Assembly (NCBI GenBank): GCA_018716105.1
Contig: DVKH01000034.1
Span: 52,090-116,089 of the forward strand
Direction: 5' to 3'
From: Candidatus Fimivivens faecavium
Lineage (GTDB): Bacteria > Bacillota > Clostridia > Oscillospirales > Ruminococcaceae
Length of the DNA: 64,000 bases
Part shown: positions 26,789-36,227 of the stretch, piece after piece
How the letters are laid out: the number at the start of each line of letters is the position of its first letter
Numbering within the stretch: position 1 is the stretch's first letter
Notes under the pieces: model-generated
Databases searched by the model: none
Told to the model about the DNA's origin: nothing
The model's input: the letters and a program-made list of their open reading frames with translations, nothing else
Translations under genes and position numbers: made by a program

Positions 26789-27655
26789 ATGCCGCGAAAA
26801 CTGTTCTGCGAGATTTCTCCTTTGACCTACCGCATATCCACACAGAAGGAAATCCTTTTGCGCCGCCTTTCCGACCTCGGTTCCGGCGCGCGCTTTGCCC
26901 AAACGCGGGATCCGGCGCCGCTGCCGGTCCTCGTCTACCGGCACAATTCGCTGATCCGCAGGACCCTCGGCGGGGTGGACCGGACCCTTCAGGAAAACAA
27001 GGCGGTGAATCTGTCGCTCGCCGCCCCAAAGGTCAACGGGATCCTGATCCGCCCGGGCGAATCGTTTTCGTTCTGGCGGCTGGTGGGGGACTGCACCGCG
27101 AAAAAGGGCTACCGTATGGGCCTGACGATCGAGCGGGGCGTCCCAAGCCGCGGGATTGGCGGCGGAATGTGCCAGTTTACCAACCTCATCCACTGGATGG
27201 CGCTCCATTCGCCGCTGACCGTCGCAGAGCATCATCACCACGACGGGGTGGATCTTTTCCCGGACTGCAACCGGCAGGTCCCGTTCGGCGTCGGCACCTC
27301 GATCCTCTATAATTACCTCGACTACCGGCTGAAAAACGAAACCGGCCAGACCTTCCAGCTTCTCGTACATACCGGACAGGAGTACCTCCACGGGGAACTG
27401 CGCTGCGAGCAGCCGCTCCCGGAAAAACGGCACGTCGAGGTCGAGCAGGAATGGTTCGAGCGCGGGGCGGACGGGAACGTCTACCGCAGCAACGTCGTGG
27501 CGCGCCGCACCGTGCGAAAGAGCGACGGCGTTCTGCTCAATCGAGAGGTCATCAAACGGAGCCGCGCGCGGGTGCTCTACGACCCGGCGCTGACCGACCC
27601 CGCGAAATGGCGGGAACCCCAGCCCGAAGAAGCTAAGGAGGCGAGCAGGACATGA
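26789..27655 (+). CDS. VanW family protein
   Basis: A 288-aa protein with the VanW domain. GESFSFWRLVGDCTAKKGYR, RGIGGGMCQFTNLIHW and HHHHDGVDLFPD are family hallmarks. VanW accompanies some glycopeptide resistance clusters, but most chromosomal copies are unrelated to resistance and of unknown role. No vanHAX genes are present. ATG 26789; its stop overlaps the mnmE start (ATGA). Confidence 0.88.
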   Translation: MPRKLFCEISPLTYRISTQKEILLRRLSDLGSGARFAQTRDPAPLPVLVYRHNSLIRRTLGGVDRTLQENKAVNLSLAAPKVNGILIRPGESFSFWRLVGDCTAKKGYRMGLTIERGVPSRGIGGGMCQFTNLIHWMALHSPLTVAEHHHHDGVDLFPDCNRQVPFGVGTSILYNYLDYRLKNETGQTFQLLVHTGQEYLHGELRCEQPLPEKRHVEVEQEWFERGADGNVYRSNVVARRTVRKSDGVLLNREVIKRSRARVLYDPALTDPAKWREPQPEEAKEASRT

Positions 27656-29019
27656 CCATACAGCGATCGGGAAAGACCGTCGCCGCCGTCTCGACCGCGA
27701 ATGCGGACGGGGCGATCGCCGTGGTCCGCCTGAGCGGGGCGGACGCGATTGCCGTGGCCGGGCGGATCTTTTCGCCGGCGAACGGAAAACCCCTCTCCGA
27801 TTTCCCGGGAAATACGGCGGTGCACGGCTGGTTCTCGGACGAGAAGGGACGGTTTGACGAGGGGATCGCCCTTCTGTTCCGCGCGCCGAAAAGCTATACC
27901 GGGGAGGATATGGCGGAACTCTCCTGCCACGGCAGCCGGTACCTCGCTTCCCGCCTTTTGTCGGCCGCGGTCGCGGCGGGGGCGTCGCCCGCCGGACCGG
28001 GGGAATTTACAAAGCGCGCCTTCCTCAACGGCAAGCTCGACCTCTCGGCCGCGGAGGCCGTCGCCGAACTGATCGCCGCAAAGAGCGAGCGCTCGGCCCG
28101 CCTCGCCCTGTCCCGGCGGGAGGGCGCGCTCGGCCGGGAGGCCGGGGAGATCGCCAGTGCCCTCACCGATGTAGCGGCCCGCCTCGCCGTCTGGTCCGAT
28201 TATCCGGAGGAGGAGGATTCGCCCGAGGTAACGCCGGACGGGCTCCTCACGGCTTTTCGCGCGGCGCGGGAGCGTCTGTTAAAGCTGCTCGCAGGCAGCC
28301 GTGAGGCCGGGCTTTATCAAAACGGCGTGCGGATTGCGATCGCCGGAAGCCCAAACGTGGGTAAGTCCACGCTGATGAACCTCCTCTCGGGGGAGGAGAC
28401 CAGCATCGTGACCGACCTCCCCGGCACCACCCGCGACGTTGTCTCGGCGGCCGTCGCCATCGGCGGCGTCCCGGCGACGCTCTACGACACCGCCGGCATC
28501 CGCGAGAGCGACGACCCGGTGGAGCGGATCGGCGTCGGCCGCGCGCGCAGCCTCCTCGCACAGAGCGACCTCGTGCTGCTGGTGCTCGACGGCTCGCGCC
28601 CGCTCGCGGACGAAGACCGGCTTTTGATGGGAGAACTCAGGGGCCGCCCGCTGGTGACGGTGATCAATAAAACCGACCTTCCCCAGCGCGTTTTTCCACA
28701 GGACGCGGGCGGCGCGGTGGAAATCTCGGCCGCGACCGGGAAGGGAGCCGGCCGGCTCCGGGAAGCGGTCCGGGAGGCGCTCGGCCTTGTCACCGACGAA
28801 AACCTCCTGCTGATCGCGAACGAACGGCAGGCGGACTGCGTCCGGCGTTCGGCCGAATCCCTCGGCGAGGCGATCGGCGCCCTCGAAAGCGGGGTCACCC
28901 TGGACGCGGTTTCGGTCCTGCTCGACGCGGCGCTCGCCCCCCTGCTGGAGCTTTCGGGACGCGGGGTCGGCGAGGCGGTTTTGGAAAAGGTCTTTTCCTC
29001 CTTCTGCGTCGGCAAATGA
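27652..29019 (+). CDS. mnmE: tRNA uridine-5-carboxymethylaminomethyl modification GTPase MnmE
   Basis: With MnmG it modifies U34 of tRNAs. The 455-aa product has an N-terminal formyl-THF-binding domain, a helical domain with an inserted G domain (G1 GSPNVGKST at 232-240, [13 protein letters not shown]), and the essential C-terminal FCVGK. An exact Noc-box sequence lies within the coding region at 27800-27813 (codons for DFPGN, residues 50-54). The start overlaps the VanW-like gene stop. Confidence 0.97.
   Translation: MTIQRSGKTVAAVSTANADGAIAVVRLSGADAIAVAGRIFSPANGKPLSDFPGNTAVHGWFSDEKGRFDEGIALLFRAPKSYTGEDMAELSCHGSRYLASRLLSAAVAAGASPAGPGEFTKRAFLNGKLDLSAAEAVAELIAAKSERSARLALSRREGALGREAGEIASALTDVAARLAVWSDYPEEEDSPEVTPDGLLTAFRAARERLLKLLAGSREAGLYQNGVRIAIAGSPNVGKSTLMNLLSGEETSIVTDLPGTTRDVVSAAVAIGGVPATLYDTAGIRESDDPVERIGVGRARSLLAQSDLVLLVLDGSRPLADEDRLLMGELRGRPLVTVINKTDLPQRVFPQDAGGAVEISAATGKGAGRLREAVREALGLVTDENLLLIANERQADCVRRSAESLGEAIGALESGVTLDAVSVLLDAALAPLLELSGRGVGEAVLEKVFSSFCVGK
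27800..27813. promoter_or_regulatory. Noc-binding site (NBS), exact match
   Basis: ATTTCCCGGGAAAT is identical to the B. subtilis Noc consensus palindrome. It is inside mnmE, as many known NBS lie within genes. A noc gene is at 32408. Confidence 0.75.
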
Positions 29020-29174
29020 GCGAACCGCATGGGCGCGGGCTTTGGCCCAAAGCCGCTTTGGGCGCACCGGCGCCGGCCGGCGGAAGAGGGAAAGCCTCAT
29101 TTTCGGGTGATCGGGCAGGCAAAAACGGGGCAGACTAAAGAAAACCGCATCCGAGAACAGAGGAGGGCTTTTAA

Positions 29175-29375
29175 ATGGCCAACAAGGGAAAACCGCGTTT
29201 TAAGACCATCTACAACTACAATTCATTCGGCGGCGCCTGGCAGAGGATCCTCGCCGACGCCGAAACCGGCGTGCAGTACCTTCTCGCGGGGGACAACCTC
29301 GGCGCGGGGATCACGCCGCTGATCGGCCCGGACGGAAAACCGTTGCTCTGCGGGCCGGAAGATCTCGAACAGTAA
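29175..29375 (+). CDS. Small protein of DUF6440 type
   Basis: A 66-aa protein between mnmE and mnm[22 protein letters not shown] and [13 protein letters not shown] match the short beta-rich pattern I associate with DUF6440; the family name is from memory. ATG 29175 follows GGAGGGC. It is 15 nt before mnmG. Function unknown. Confidence 0.75.
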   Translation: MANKGKPRFKTIYNYNSFGGAWQRILADAETGVQYLLAGDNLGAGITPLIGPDGKPLLCGPEDLEQ

Positions 29376-29390
29376 AACGGAGGAAACCAG

Positions 29391-31304
29391 ATGCAGTATC
29401 AGGCGGGAGAAGCGGACGTCGCGGTGATCGGCGGCGGCCATGCGGGGTGCGAAGCCGCGCTCGCGGCGGCGCGCCTCGGGGCGAGGTGCGTGCTGTTCAC
29501 CCTGTCGCTCGACCAGATCGCGAACATGCCCTGCAACCCCTCGATCGGCGGGACCGCAAAGGGGCATATCGTCCGGGAAATCGACGCGCTTGGGGGCGAG
29601 ATGGGGAGAGCGGCGGACGCGACCTTTCTCCAGAGCCGTATGCTCAACCGCGGCAAAGGCCCGGCGGTTCATTCGCTCCGCGTGCAGTCGGACCGCATGG
29701 CCTATCACCTCTATATGAAAGAGGCGCTCGAGCATACGCCCGGCCTCGACATTGTGCAGGCGGAGGTCGTCGCCGTCCACACCGAAGACGGCGCCGTCGT
29801 CTCGGTCGAGACGGCCCTGGGCGCCGTCTGGCGGGTGCGCGCCGCGGTGATCGCGACCGGAACCTATCTCGGCGGCAAAATACATATCGGCGAATTCCAT
29901 GAGACGAGCGGGCCGGACGGCGCGCACGCATCGCTCTCCCTCGGCGAGAGCCTGCGGGCGCTCGGCCTTCCGCTGCGGCGGTTCAAAACCGGGACGCCCG
30001 CCCGGGTCCACCGGGATTCCATCGACTTTTCGGTTCTTGAGGAACAGAAGGGCGACGAGCGGATCATCCCGTTTTCGGCAGACACCGAGGGCCCGCTGGA
30101 AAACAAGGTCGTCTGCCATATCTCCTACACCAACGCCGGCACCCACCGGGTCATCCGCGAAAACCTCCACCGCTCGCCGCTCTTCTCCGGCGTGATCGAG
30201 GGGACAGGCCCGCGCTACTGCCCGAGCATCGAGGACAAGGTGGTCCGCTTCTCCGAAAAGCCGCGGCACCAGCTGTTTATCGAGCCGATGGGCCTTCGCA
30301 CCAACGAGATGTATCTTCAGGGGATGAGCTCCTCCCTGCCGCTTGAGGTGCAGGAGAAGCTCTACCGCACCATCCGGGGCCTCGAGAGGGTCAAGCTGAT
30401 GCGCCCCGCCTATGCGATCGAATACGACTGCATCGACCCCCTCGCGCTTTTCCCCTCGCTCGAGACCAAACGGGTGCGCGGCCTCTTTGGCGCCGGCCAG
30501 TTCAACGGGACCTCCGGCTATGAGGAGGCCGCGGCGCAGGGCCTTGTCGCGGGGGTCAACGCCGTGCGTCTTCTGCGCGGGGAGGAGCCGCTCGTCCTCG
30601 GGCGGGAGGAGAGCTATATCGGGACGCTGATCGACGACCTGGTGACCAAGGGCTGCAGCGAACCCTACCGGATGATGACCTCCCGCTCGGAATACCGGCT
30701 GCTGCTCCGGCAGGACAACGCCGAGACGCGCCTGACGCCGGTTGGGCGCAGAATCGGCCTCATCCCCGACAAACGATGGGAGCGGTTCCTCACGCGCGAG
30801 AGGCTCCGCAGCGACGAGGTGAAACGCCTTTCGTCGGCGAGCGTGCCCGCTTCGCCGGAACTCAACGCCCTTCTGACCGAAAAGGGGACCGCGCCGGTGG
30901 CCGGCGGAGTGCGGCTTGCGGAGCTTCTGCGCCGGCCGCAGATCGGCTATGCCGACCTCGCGCCGTTCGACCCCGCAAGGCCCCCGCTGCCGGACGCTGT
31001 CGCCGACCAGCTCGAGGTCGAGATCAAATACGAGGGGTATCTCAAAAAGCAGGCCGCAAAGGCGAAGGAGCTTTTGCGGACACGGTCGGTGCGGCTCGAG
31101 GGGATCGACTTTGCCGCGGTGCCGGGCCTTCGGCTCGAGGCGCGGGAAAAGCTCCTGATGGTCCAGCCCCGGACGCTGGGACAGGCCGGGGAGATCTCGG
31201 GAGTGAACCCGGCCGATCTTTCGGTGCTGCTCCTGTATGTGGAGAAGGAGCGCCGCAGCCGCGCCGCGCCGGATGGGAAGGCGCCCGGCGGCGCGGAGAG
31301 CTGA
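29391..31304 (+). CDS. mnmG: tRNA uridine-5-carboxymethylaminomethyl modification enzyme MnmG (GidA)
   Basis: The FAD-dependent partner of MnmE. The 637-aa product has the dinucleotide-binding [10 protein letters not shown] (residues 14-23), [11 protein letters not shown], and [19 protein letters not shown]-rich site GGAGG upstream of ATG 29391. Upstream of rsmG and noc as in other Firmicutes. Confidence 0.97.
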   Translation: MQYQAGEADVAVIGGGHAGCEAALAAARLGARCVLFTLSLDQIANMPCNPSIGGTAKGHIVREIDALGGEMGRAADATFLQSRMLNRGKGPAVHSLRVQSDRMAYHLYMKEALEHTPGLDIVQAEVVAVHTEDGAVVSVETALGAVWRVRAAVIATGTYLGGKIHIGEFHETSGPDGAHASLSLGESLRALGLPLRRFKTGTPARVHRDSIDFSVLEEQKGDERIIPFSADTEGPLENKVVCHISYTNAGTHRVIRENLHRSPLFSGVIEGTGPRYCPSIEDKVVRFSEKPRHQLFIEPMGLRTNEMYLQGMSSSLPLEVQEKLYRTIRGLERVKLMRPAYAIEYDCIDPLALFPSLETKRVRGLFGAGQFNGTSGYEEAAAQGLVAGVNAVRLLRGEEPLVLGREESYIGTLIDDLVTKGCSEPYRMMTSRSEYRLLLRQDNAETRLTPVGRRIGLIPDKRWERFLTRERLRSDEVKRLSSASVPASPELNALLTEKGTAPVAGGVRLAELLRRPQIGYADLAPFDPARPPLPDAVADQLEVEIKYEGYLKKQAAKAKELLRTRSVRLEGIDFAAVPGLRLEAREKLLMVQPRTLGQAGEISGVNPADLSVLLLYVEKERRSRAAPDGKAPGGAES

Positions 31305-31519
31305 GCCGGCGCTGCAAAGGGGGCGGCGGCACGGACACCCCCCCTCAACGGAAGGACGGCAGGCGGGCGGATTCCCGGGGCCGTTCGGCTTTGGGAGATC
31401 TGTAACAGTCTAAATAGAAAGAATTTAGCCCCTGCCGGAATTGGCAGGACGCCCGGCCGCGGCAAAAAAAGTTTTGAACGGAAACGGGCAAATTTGGTGG
31501 AAAAGGGAGGAAGGCGGTT

Positions 31520-32230
31520 TTGATCGACCAAAAAAAGCTGGAACAGGGGGCCGCGGCGTTTTCGGTCCCGCTCTGCGGGGAGATGCTCGGCGCGTTTTCC
31601 ACCTACGCCGAATTCCTGGTGGAATACAACCAGAAGGTAAACCTCACCGCCATCACCGACCCGGATGGAATCGTAACCCGGCATTTTGTCGACAGCCTCG
31701 CGCCGCTCGGCCTCGTGGAATTTCCAGAGGGCGCTTCGGTGGTCGACGTCGGGACGGGCGCGGGGTTCCCGTCGGTCCCGATGGCGGTTGCGCGGCCGGA
31801 TCTCCGGTTCACGCTGCTCGACAGCCTTCAGAAGCGGCTTACCTTTCTCTCGCAGCTCGCGGGCAAGATCGACCGCTGGTTCGCTCTGGTCCACCGCAGG
31901 GCCGAACAGGCCGGGGCCGATCCCGCGCTCCGGGAGCGGTTTGACTTCGCGGTGTCCCGCGCGGTGGCCGGCCTCCCGGCGCTCTGCGAATACTGTCTTC
32001 CGCTGGTGCGGGTAGGCGGCGCAATGGTCGCGCTCAAAGGGCCGGACTGCGGTGAGGAGGTGCGGGCGGCGGCGCATGCGGTTGAGGTTTTGGGCGGCGG
32101 CGGCGTGCGGGAAATCGCTTACCGGCTTGCGGATGGAAGCGGGCGGACGCTGGTTGTGATTGAAAAAAGATCGCGCACACCGCCAAAATATCCAAGACAG
32201 CGTGTCAAACTGACAGAAAACCCGCTTTAG
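31520..32230 (+). CDS. rsmG: 16S rRNA (guanine527-N7)-methyltransferase RsmG
   Basis: It methylates G527 of 16S rRNA. The 236-aa product has the SAM-binding loop VDVGTGAGFPSVP, the substrate motif SRAVAGLPAL and an upstream NLTAITDPDGIVTRH segment. The start is TTG 31520, with GGGAGGAAGG before it. It follows mnmG with a 215-bp gap in which nothing else was found. Confidence 0.95.
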   Translation: MIDQKKLEQGAAAFSVPLCGEMLGAFSTYAEFLVEYNQKVNLTAITDPDGIVTRHFVDSLAPLGLVEFPEGASVVDVGTGAGFPSVPMAVARPDLRFTLLDSLQKRLTFLSQLAGKIDRWFALVHRRAEQAGADPALRERFDFAVSRAVAGLPALCEYCLPLVRVGGAMVALKGPDCGEEVRAAAHAVEVLGGGGVREIAYRLADGSGRTLVVIEKRSRTPPKYPRQRVKLTENPL

Positions 32231-32407
32231 AAAAACGAATATAGTCGGAAGCCATCGAATTGTGCGATGGATAAAACTGGATATTCTATGACAATCGTGG
32301 TATATTTGGAACAATCCCAAGCATATCTTGATTGTTTTGGGGTTTCGCTGAGAATGGAAAACCGGTCCCCTAAATTCAGCGGGACCGCGGCACGAGGAGG
32401 AACCAGC

Positions 32408-33244
32408 ATGGCGCTCAATCTGATCGGGTTTGAACAGGTCAACCGCGTCATCCTACTGCCGATCGAGCTGATCGACCCGAACCCGAACCAGCCGCGCCGG
32501 AATTTCGATCCCCGGCTCATCCGCGAGCTGGCCGATTCGATCGCAGAAAACGGGCTTCTGACCCCGATCAGCGTGCGGAAAATCGAAAGGCGCTTCGAGC
32601 TGATCGCAGGGGAGCGCAGGCTACTGGCCTTCCAACTGCTCGGCGAAAACAAGATTCCCGCCATCGTCGAAAAGATGGACGAGCGGCACTCCGCCGTTCT
32701 TGCGCTGGTGGAGAACCTTCAACGCAAGGAACTCGATTTTTACGAGGAAGCCGAGGCGATGTCCGCGCTGATCAAAAGCTATGGCCTCACACAGCAGCAG
32801 GTTGCCGACCGGCTCGGGATTGCGCAGTCCACGGTTGCCAACAAGCTCCGGCTGCTGAGAATCGACTCCGAGGTGATCCGAAAGCTGATCGACAAGGGCC
32901 TCACCGAACGGCACGCCCGCGCGCTTCTGCCGCTGGCCGAGGACGCGAGGCTTACCGCGGCGGCCGAACAGGTCGTCCGCCGGCAGCTCAACGTCGCCCA
33001 GACCGAGCGCTATGTCGCCGAACTCCTCTCCCGGCAGAAAAACCAGGGGAGCCGGCTTCTGATCTTAAAAGACCTTCGGATTTTTTCGACCACCATCAAC
33101 CGCGCCGTCGATGTGATGAAGCAGGCGGGCATCGAGGTTGACAGCCGGAAGACCGAAGACGAAGAGACCATTACCTATACCATCACCATTCCAAAGGCCC
33201 CGCCCGCGACCAGCCTTGTGCCGAAGGCGTCGATCTCGTCGTGA
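32408..33244 (+). CDS. noc: Nucleoid occlusion protein Noc (ParB family)
   Basis: A 278-aa ParB-like CTPase. It has the N-terminal ParB fold with NPNQPRRNFDP and GERRLLAF, the bridging ENLQRKELDFYEEAEAM, an HTH (LTQQQVADRLGIAQSTVANKL) and the Noc-like LTERHARALLPL and LNVAQTERYV. It lies after rsmG as noc does in Bacillus. It lacks the long basic N-terminal amphipathic helix of Bacillus Noc; MALNLIGFEQVNRVILL could play that part. Noc binds NBS sites and blocks Z-ring assembly over the chromosome. ATG 32408 follows GAGGAGG. Confidence 0.88.
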   Translation: MALNLIGFEQVNRVILLPIELIDPNPNQPRRNFDPRLIRELADSIAENGLLTPISVRKIERRFELIAGERRLLAFQLLGENKIPAIVEKMDERHSAVLALVENLQRKELDFYEEAEAMSALIKSYGLTQQQVADRLGIAQSTVANKLRLLRIDSEVIRKLIDKGLTERHARALLPLAEDARLTAAAEQVVRRQLNVAQTERYVAELLSRQKNQGSRLLILKDLRIFSTTINRAVDVMKQAGIEVDSRKTEDEETITYTITIPKAPPATSLVPKASISS

Positions 33245-33700
33245 AACGCCTGCCGGCGGCCTATGGCCTTCTGATCCGGGCTGCGTCCGGCGGGGCCCCC
33301 TCTCCTTATTTGCCATCTTCTTTATCCTTTCCTTTCCGATATGCCCCTTCTGACTGGGCGAAGGCGTCTGCGGCGCTTTGGGTCCCGGGGATGCGGGAGC
33401 GGCCGGGGATATATGCCCGATATCGCCGGCCGCCGCGGCATCCTGCTCATCCTTTCATTTCTTTTGAGGATTTCTGTGCGCCACCACAGAATCCGTGAAG
33501 GGCAAATTCGTTGCCCTTCGATACACCACTCCCCCAGCTGATTGACGCCGGAAGGCCCGCCTCCATGAAAGGCGGGCCTTCGGCGTTTCGCGAAAACCGG
33601 GCCGCGCCGGCCGGCGGCGCTTTTCCGGAATGGGTTTGGCTGGAACATTTGCGGGAATGAGCGGCGGGATAGGAAAATATGGTTTCAAAATGTCGAATGA
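33245..33700. other. Gap between noc and the parA repeat array
   Basis: No gene seen. It contains a long GC-rich hairpin at 33546-33587 and an AT-richer end leading into the repeat units. Confidence 0.5.
33546..33587 (+). terminator. Large hairpin after noc
   Basis: GAAGGCCCGCC (33551-33561) pairs with GGCGGGCCTTC (33571-33581), flanked by a further CGCC/GGCG. Only TTT follows, so it may be a weak terminator or a structural element. Confidence 0.55.
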
Positions 33701-33701
33701 T

Positions 33702-33869
33702 ATGGTATAATAACCGCAGAGAATTGGGCTTTGGCCCAATTCACCCCGCCAATGGCGGGGCCGGCGCGGCGGACGCCGCGCGCTGCGCTTGTTACACCAG
33801 AACCCAAATCGTCCATAAGACGATTTGAACGCCGCTTTCGCGGCGCACAGGCCCGATGGGCCTGCCGTT
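33702..33869 (+). repeat. Modular hairpin repeat, unit C (parA locus)
   Basis: It starts ATGGTATAATAACCGCAG. Hairpins in order: GAATTGGGC/GCCCAATTC, CCCCGCC/GGCGGGG, GCGCGGCG/CGCCGCGC. Then the core GCTGCGCTTGTTACACCA, CAAATCGTC/GACGATTTG, CGCCGC/GCGGCG and AGGCCC/GGGCCT. The 3' half resembles unit 2 of the fhs locus in plan but not in stem sequence. Confidence 0.85.
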
Positions 33870-34035
33870 ATAGTATAATAACCGCAGAGAATTGGGCTTT
33901 GGCCCAATTCACCCCGCCAATGGCGGGGCCGGCGCGGCGGACGCCGCGCGCTGCGCTTGTTACACCAGATCCACCCGGCTGCGGCCGGGTTCCGCCGCTG
34001 GCGCGGCGGGGAAACCGCTTTGGCGGTTTCCTGAT
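33870..34035 (+). repeat. Modular hairpin repeat, unit D (parA locus)
   Basis: The 5' half is identical to unit C up to TTACACCAGA. The 3' half is instead CCCGGC/GCCGGG, CCGCCGC/GCGGCGG-type and AAACCGC/GCGGTTT, close to unit 1 at 0.4 kb. Its -10-like TATAAT is 168 bp after that of unit C. Confidence 0.85.
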
Positions 34036-34062
34036 ATGGTATAATAGCCGCAGAGAATTGGG
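34036..34062 (+). repeat. Terminal partial repeat with extended -10 (parA locus)
   Basis: ATGGTATAATAGCCGCAG, then GAGAATTGGGC, after which similarity stops. The TGGTATAAT at 34037-34045 is a good extended -10 element, about 160 bp before parA, and is a candidate parA promoter. Confidence 0.7.
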
Positions 34063-34204
34063 CGAAAGCCAAATGCAAGATAAAGGCAAAAGTATATGCC
34101 AAACGGAACTGAAAGACGGAAGAACAGGAATTTTGCGCCGTTTATCAGCGGGACGGGTGTATGGGGCGCGAAGGCAGCCAATCCTAACGGTATGAGGGAA
34201 TCGA

Positions 34205-34975
34205 ATGGGCAAGGTTATTGCGGTTACCAATCAGAAGGGCGGGGTGGGTAAAACCACAACCGCCGTCAATTTATCCGCCGCCCTCGGGGAAAGGGGCCGG
34301 AAGGTCCTGCTCGTCGACGTCGACCCCCAGGGGAACTCCACCAGCGGCTACGGCGTGAACAAACGGGATCTGACCGCTTCCACTTATCAGATGATGGTCG
34401 AGGGGGAGGCAGCCGAGGCTGTCCGGGTCAAAACCGGCTTTGCGAACGTCGACCTGCTGCCCGCGGGGATCGAGCTTGCGGCGGCCGAGATCGAGATGGT
34501 GGAACTCAAAGACCGCTGTTATCTGATGCGAAACGCTTTGCTCCCGCTCAAGAGCGAATACGATTATATCCTGATTGACTGCCCGCCGTCGCTGGGGCTG
34601 ATCACCATCAACGCGCTGGCGGCGGCGGATACGATTTTGATCCCGATCCAATGCGAGTTCTATGCGCTCGAAGGGCTTTCCCAGCTGATGGCCTCGGTCC
34701 GGCAGGTCAAGCGCCTTTATAACCCGAGGCTCGAGATCGAAGGGGTCCTGCTGACCATGTACGACGGGAGGCTCAACCTCACCCTTCAGGTGGTGGACGA
34801 GGTGAAGAAGTTCTTCCCCAAAAAGGTGTTCAAGACCGTGATCCCCCGGAACGTCCGCCTGTCGGAGGCGCCGGGCTTCGGGATGCCGGTGATCTACTAC
34901 GACCGGCCGAGCAGGGGCGCGGCGTGCTATCTGGAACTTGCGGACGAAGTGATGCGGGCGCAGGCGATGGTCTGA
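34205..34975 (+). CDS. parA: Chromosome partitioning ATPase ParA (Soj)
   Basis: A Walker-type ATPase acting with ParB on parS and, in Firmicutes, on DnaA activity. The 256-aa product has the deviant Walker A KGGVGKTTTA (residues 11-20) and DYILIDCPPSLG. ATG 34205 has GAGGG upstream. It is separated from noc by repeat units, and from parB by 274 bp, whereas soj and spo0J normally overlap or abut. Confidence 0.96.
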   Translation: MGKVIAVTNQKGGVGKTTTAVNLSAALGERGRKVLLVDVDPQGNSTSGYGVNKRDLTASTYQMMVEGEAAEAVRVKTGFANVDLLPAGIELAAAEIEMVELKDRCYLMRNALLPLKSEYDYILIDCPPSLGLITINALAAADTILIPIQCEFYALEGLSQLMASVRQVKRLYNPRLEIEGVLLTMYDGRLNLTLQVVDEVKKFFPKKVFKTVIPRNVRLSEAPGFGMPVIYYDRPSRGAACYLELADEVMRAQAMV

Positions 34976-35168
34976 TGCGGGCGGGCAGATTCATTTTGGA
35001 TCTTTTTATGTGATGGAAGCCCGTGAGATGGCCTGCCGCCGGGACAAATCAAAAGTTTGGCTGTCCGGCGTTCTTGCCTGATTTGCGCCGCCCTCCTCGC
35101 GGGGGGTGAAATGCCGGGATGGAAGCAGGCATCCCCGGGAACGGCTGCTGCTCAGGCGCTGCCGAAAG

Positions 35169-35190
35169 ATAACATATAGTAATATATGTT
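35169..35190. promoter_or_regulatory. AT-rich palindrome between parA and parB
   Basis: AACATATA and TATATGTT pair around GTAA, about 60 bp upstream of parB. It could be a binding site or promoter element; no clear -35/-10 pair was found. Confidence 0.35.
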
Positions 35191-35249
35191 TGTGCTTTAT
35201 CCCCGGAGACGCGGGCCGCATGCCGCGCGGACCGGATTGGAGGGAACCT

Positions 35250-36107
35250 ATGGCAAGACCAAAAAAGGGTGGGCTCGGAAAAGGGCTTGAGGCGCTGTTT
35301 GCCGACAACACAACGGCGGACGTCGCGGTGACCGCCCTGAAGATCACCGAAATTGAACCGAACCAGGAGCAGCCGCGGCGGGAGTTTTCGCACGAAGCGC
35401 TCGCGGAACTCGCCGATTCGATCCGGGAACACGGGGTGCTCCAGCCCCTGGTGGTGCGCCCGAGGCCGAACGGCCGCTACCAGATCGTGGCGGGGGAGCG
35501 GCGCTGGCGCGCCTCCCGCATGGCGGGCCTTGACGAGGTTCCGGTCGTTGTAAAAGAACTCTCCGACAACGAGACGCTTGAGATCGCGCTGGTCGAGAAC
35601 CTGATCCGGGAGGACTTAAACCCGATTGAAGAGGCGCTGGGCTATCGCTCGCTGATGGAATCGTTCGGGATGACGCAGGATGAAGTCGCCCGGCGGGTGG
35701 GACGATCTCGCCCGGCGGTCGCGAACGCCCTTCGGCTGCTGTCGCTTCCCGAAGAGGCCGCGAGGCTCCTTAAAAACGGGGACCTTTCGGCCGGACACGC
35801 GAGGGCGCTTCTCCCGCTCGGCGAGAAGGACGCCGCGGCGCTTGCCAAGCGGATCGTCGGGGAGGGCCTTTCGGTCCGGGAGACCGAACGCCTTGCCAAA
35901 GCGCTCGCGGCGAAGCCCAAAGAGCCGGCCGGGACGGAAAAGCCCCGCAGAAACGGCTACTGCCGGGAGATGGAGCTCGCGCTCGCCGAACGGCTCGGAA
36001 GGCGGGTTAAGATCACGGAAAGCGGATCGGGAAAAGGCGAGATCACAATTGAGTTCTATTCCCTGGACGAACTGAAAAGCTTCGGGGAAAAGCTCGCCGG
36101 AACCTGA
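35250..36107 (+). CDS. parB: Chromosome partitioning protein ParB (Spo0J)
   Basis: The centromere-binding CTPase. The 285-aa product opens with the conserved GGLGKGLEALF, followed by EPNQEQPRREF, the CTP motif GERRWRAS, ENLIREDLNPIEEA and the HTH MTQDEVARRVGRSRPAVANAL. The C-terminal dimerisation domain ends FGEKLAGT. It starts at ATG 35250 after TTGGAGGG. Its binding sites are the two parS copies at 12.6 and 15.4 kb, about 20 kb away, on the other side of dnaA. Confidence 0.96.
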   Translation: MARPKKGGLGKGLEALFADNTTADVAVTALKITEIEPNQEQPRREFSHEALAELADSIREHGVLQPLVVRPRPNGRYQIVAGERRWRASRMAGLDEVPVVVKELSDNETLEIALVENLIREDLNPIEEALGYRSLMESFGMTQDEVARRVGRSRPAVANALRLLSLPEEAARLLKNGDLSAGHARALLPLGEKDAAALAKRIVGEGLSVRETERLAKALAAKPKEPAGTEKPRRNGYCREMELALAERLGRRVKITESGSGKGEITIEFYSLDELKSFGEKLAGT

Positions 36108-36227
36108 CCGGGCAGCGGGGGCGGCCATCGCGGCCGCCGGTAAAACAGGAAAATACAGCCGCGCCCTGCGGCGCCGGGACATACGGCGGGCGGGACCGGC
36201 AGATTTTAAGATAAGGGAAGGAAAACC

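Noticed and set aside
26789..27655. Glycopeptide resistance locus
   Set aside because: VanW-like proteins are common on Clostridial chromosomes without resistance, and no vanH, vanA/B, vanX or linked vanRS genes are present.
32231..32407. T-box or riboswitch upstream of noc
   Set aside because: A GGGACCGCGG word resembles part of a T-box antiterminator, but the specifier structure and terminator are missing and the gene is not an amino-acid gene.
33702..34062. CRISPR-like tandem repeats
   Set aside because: The repeated unit is about 165 bp with internal hairpins and no short unique spacers, and no cas genes are present.
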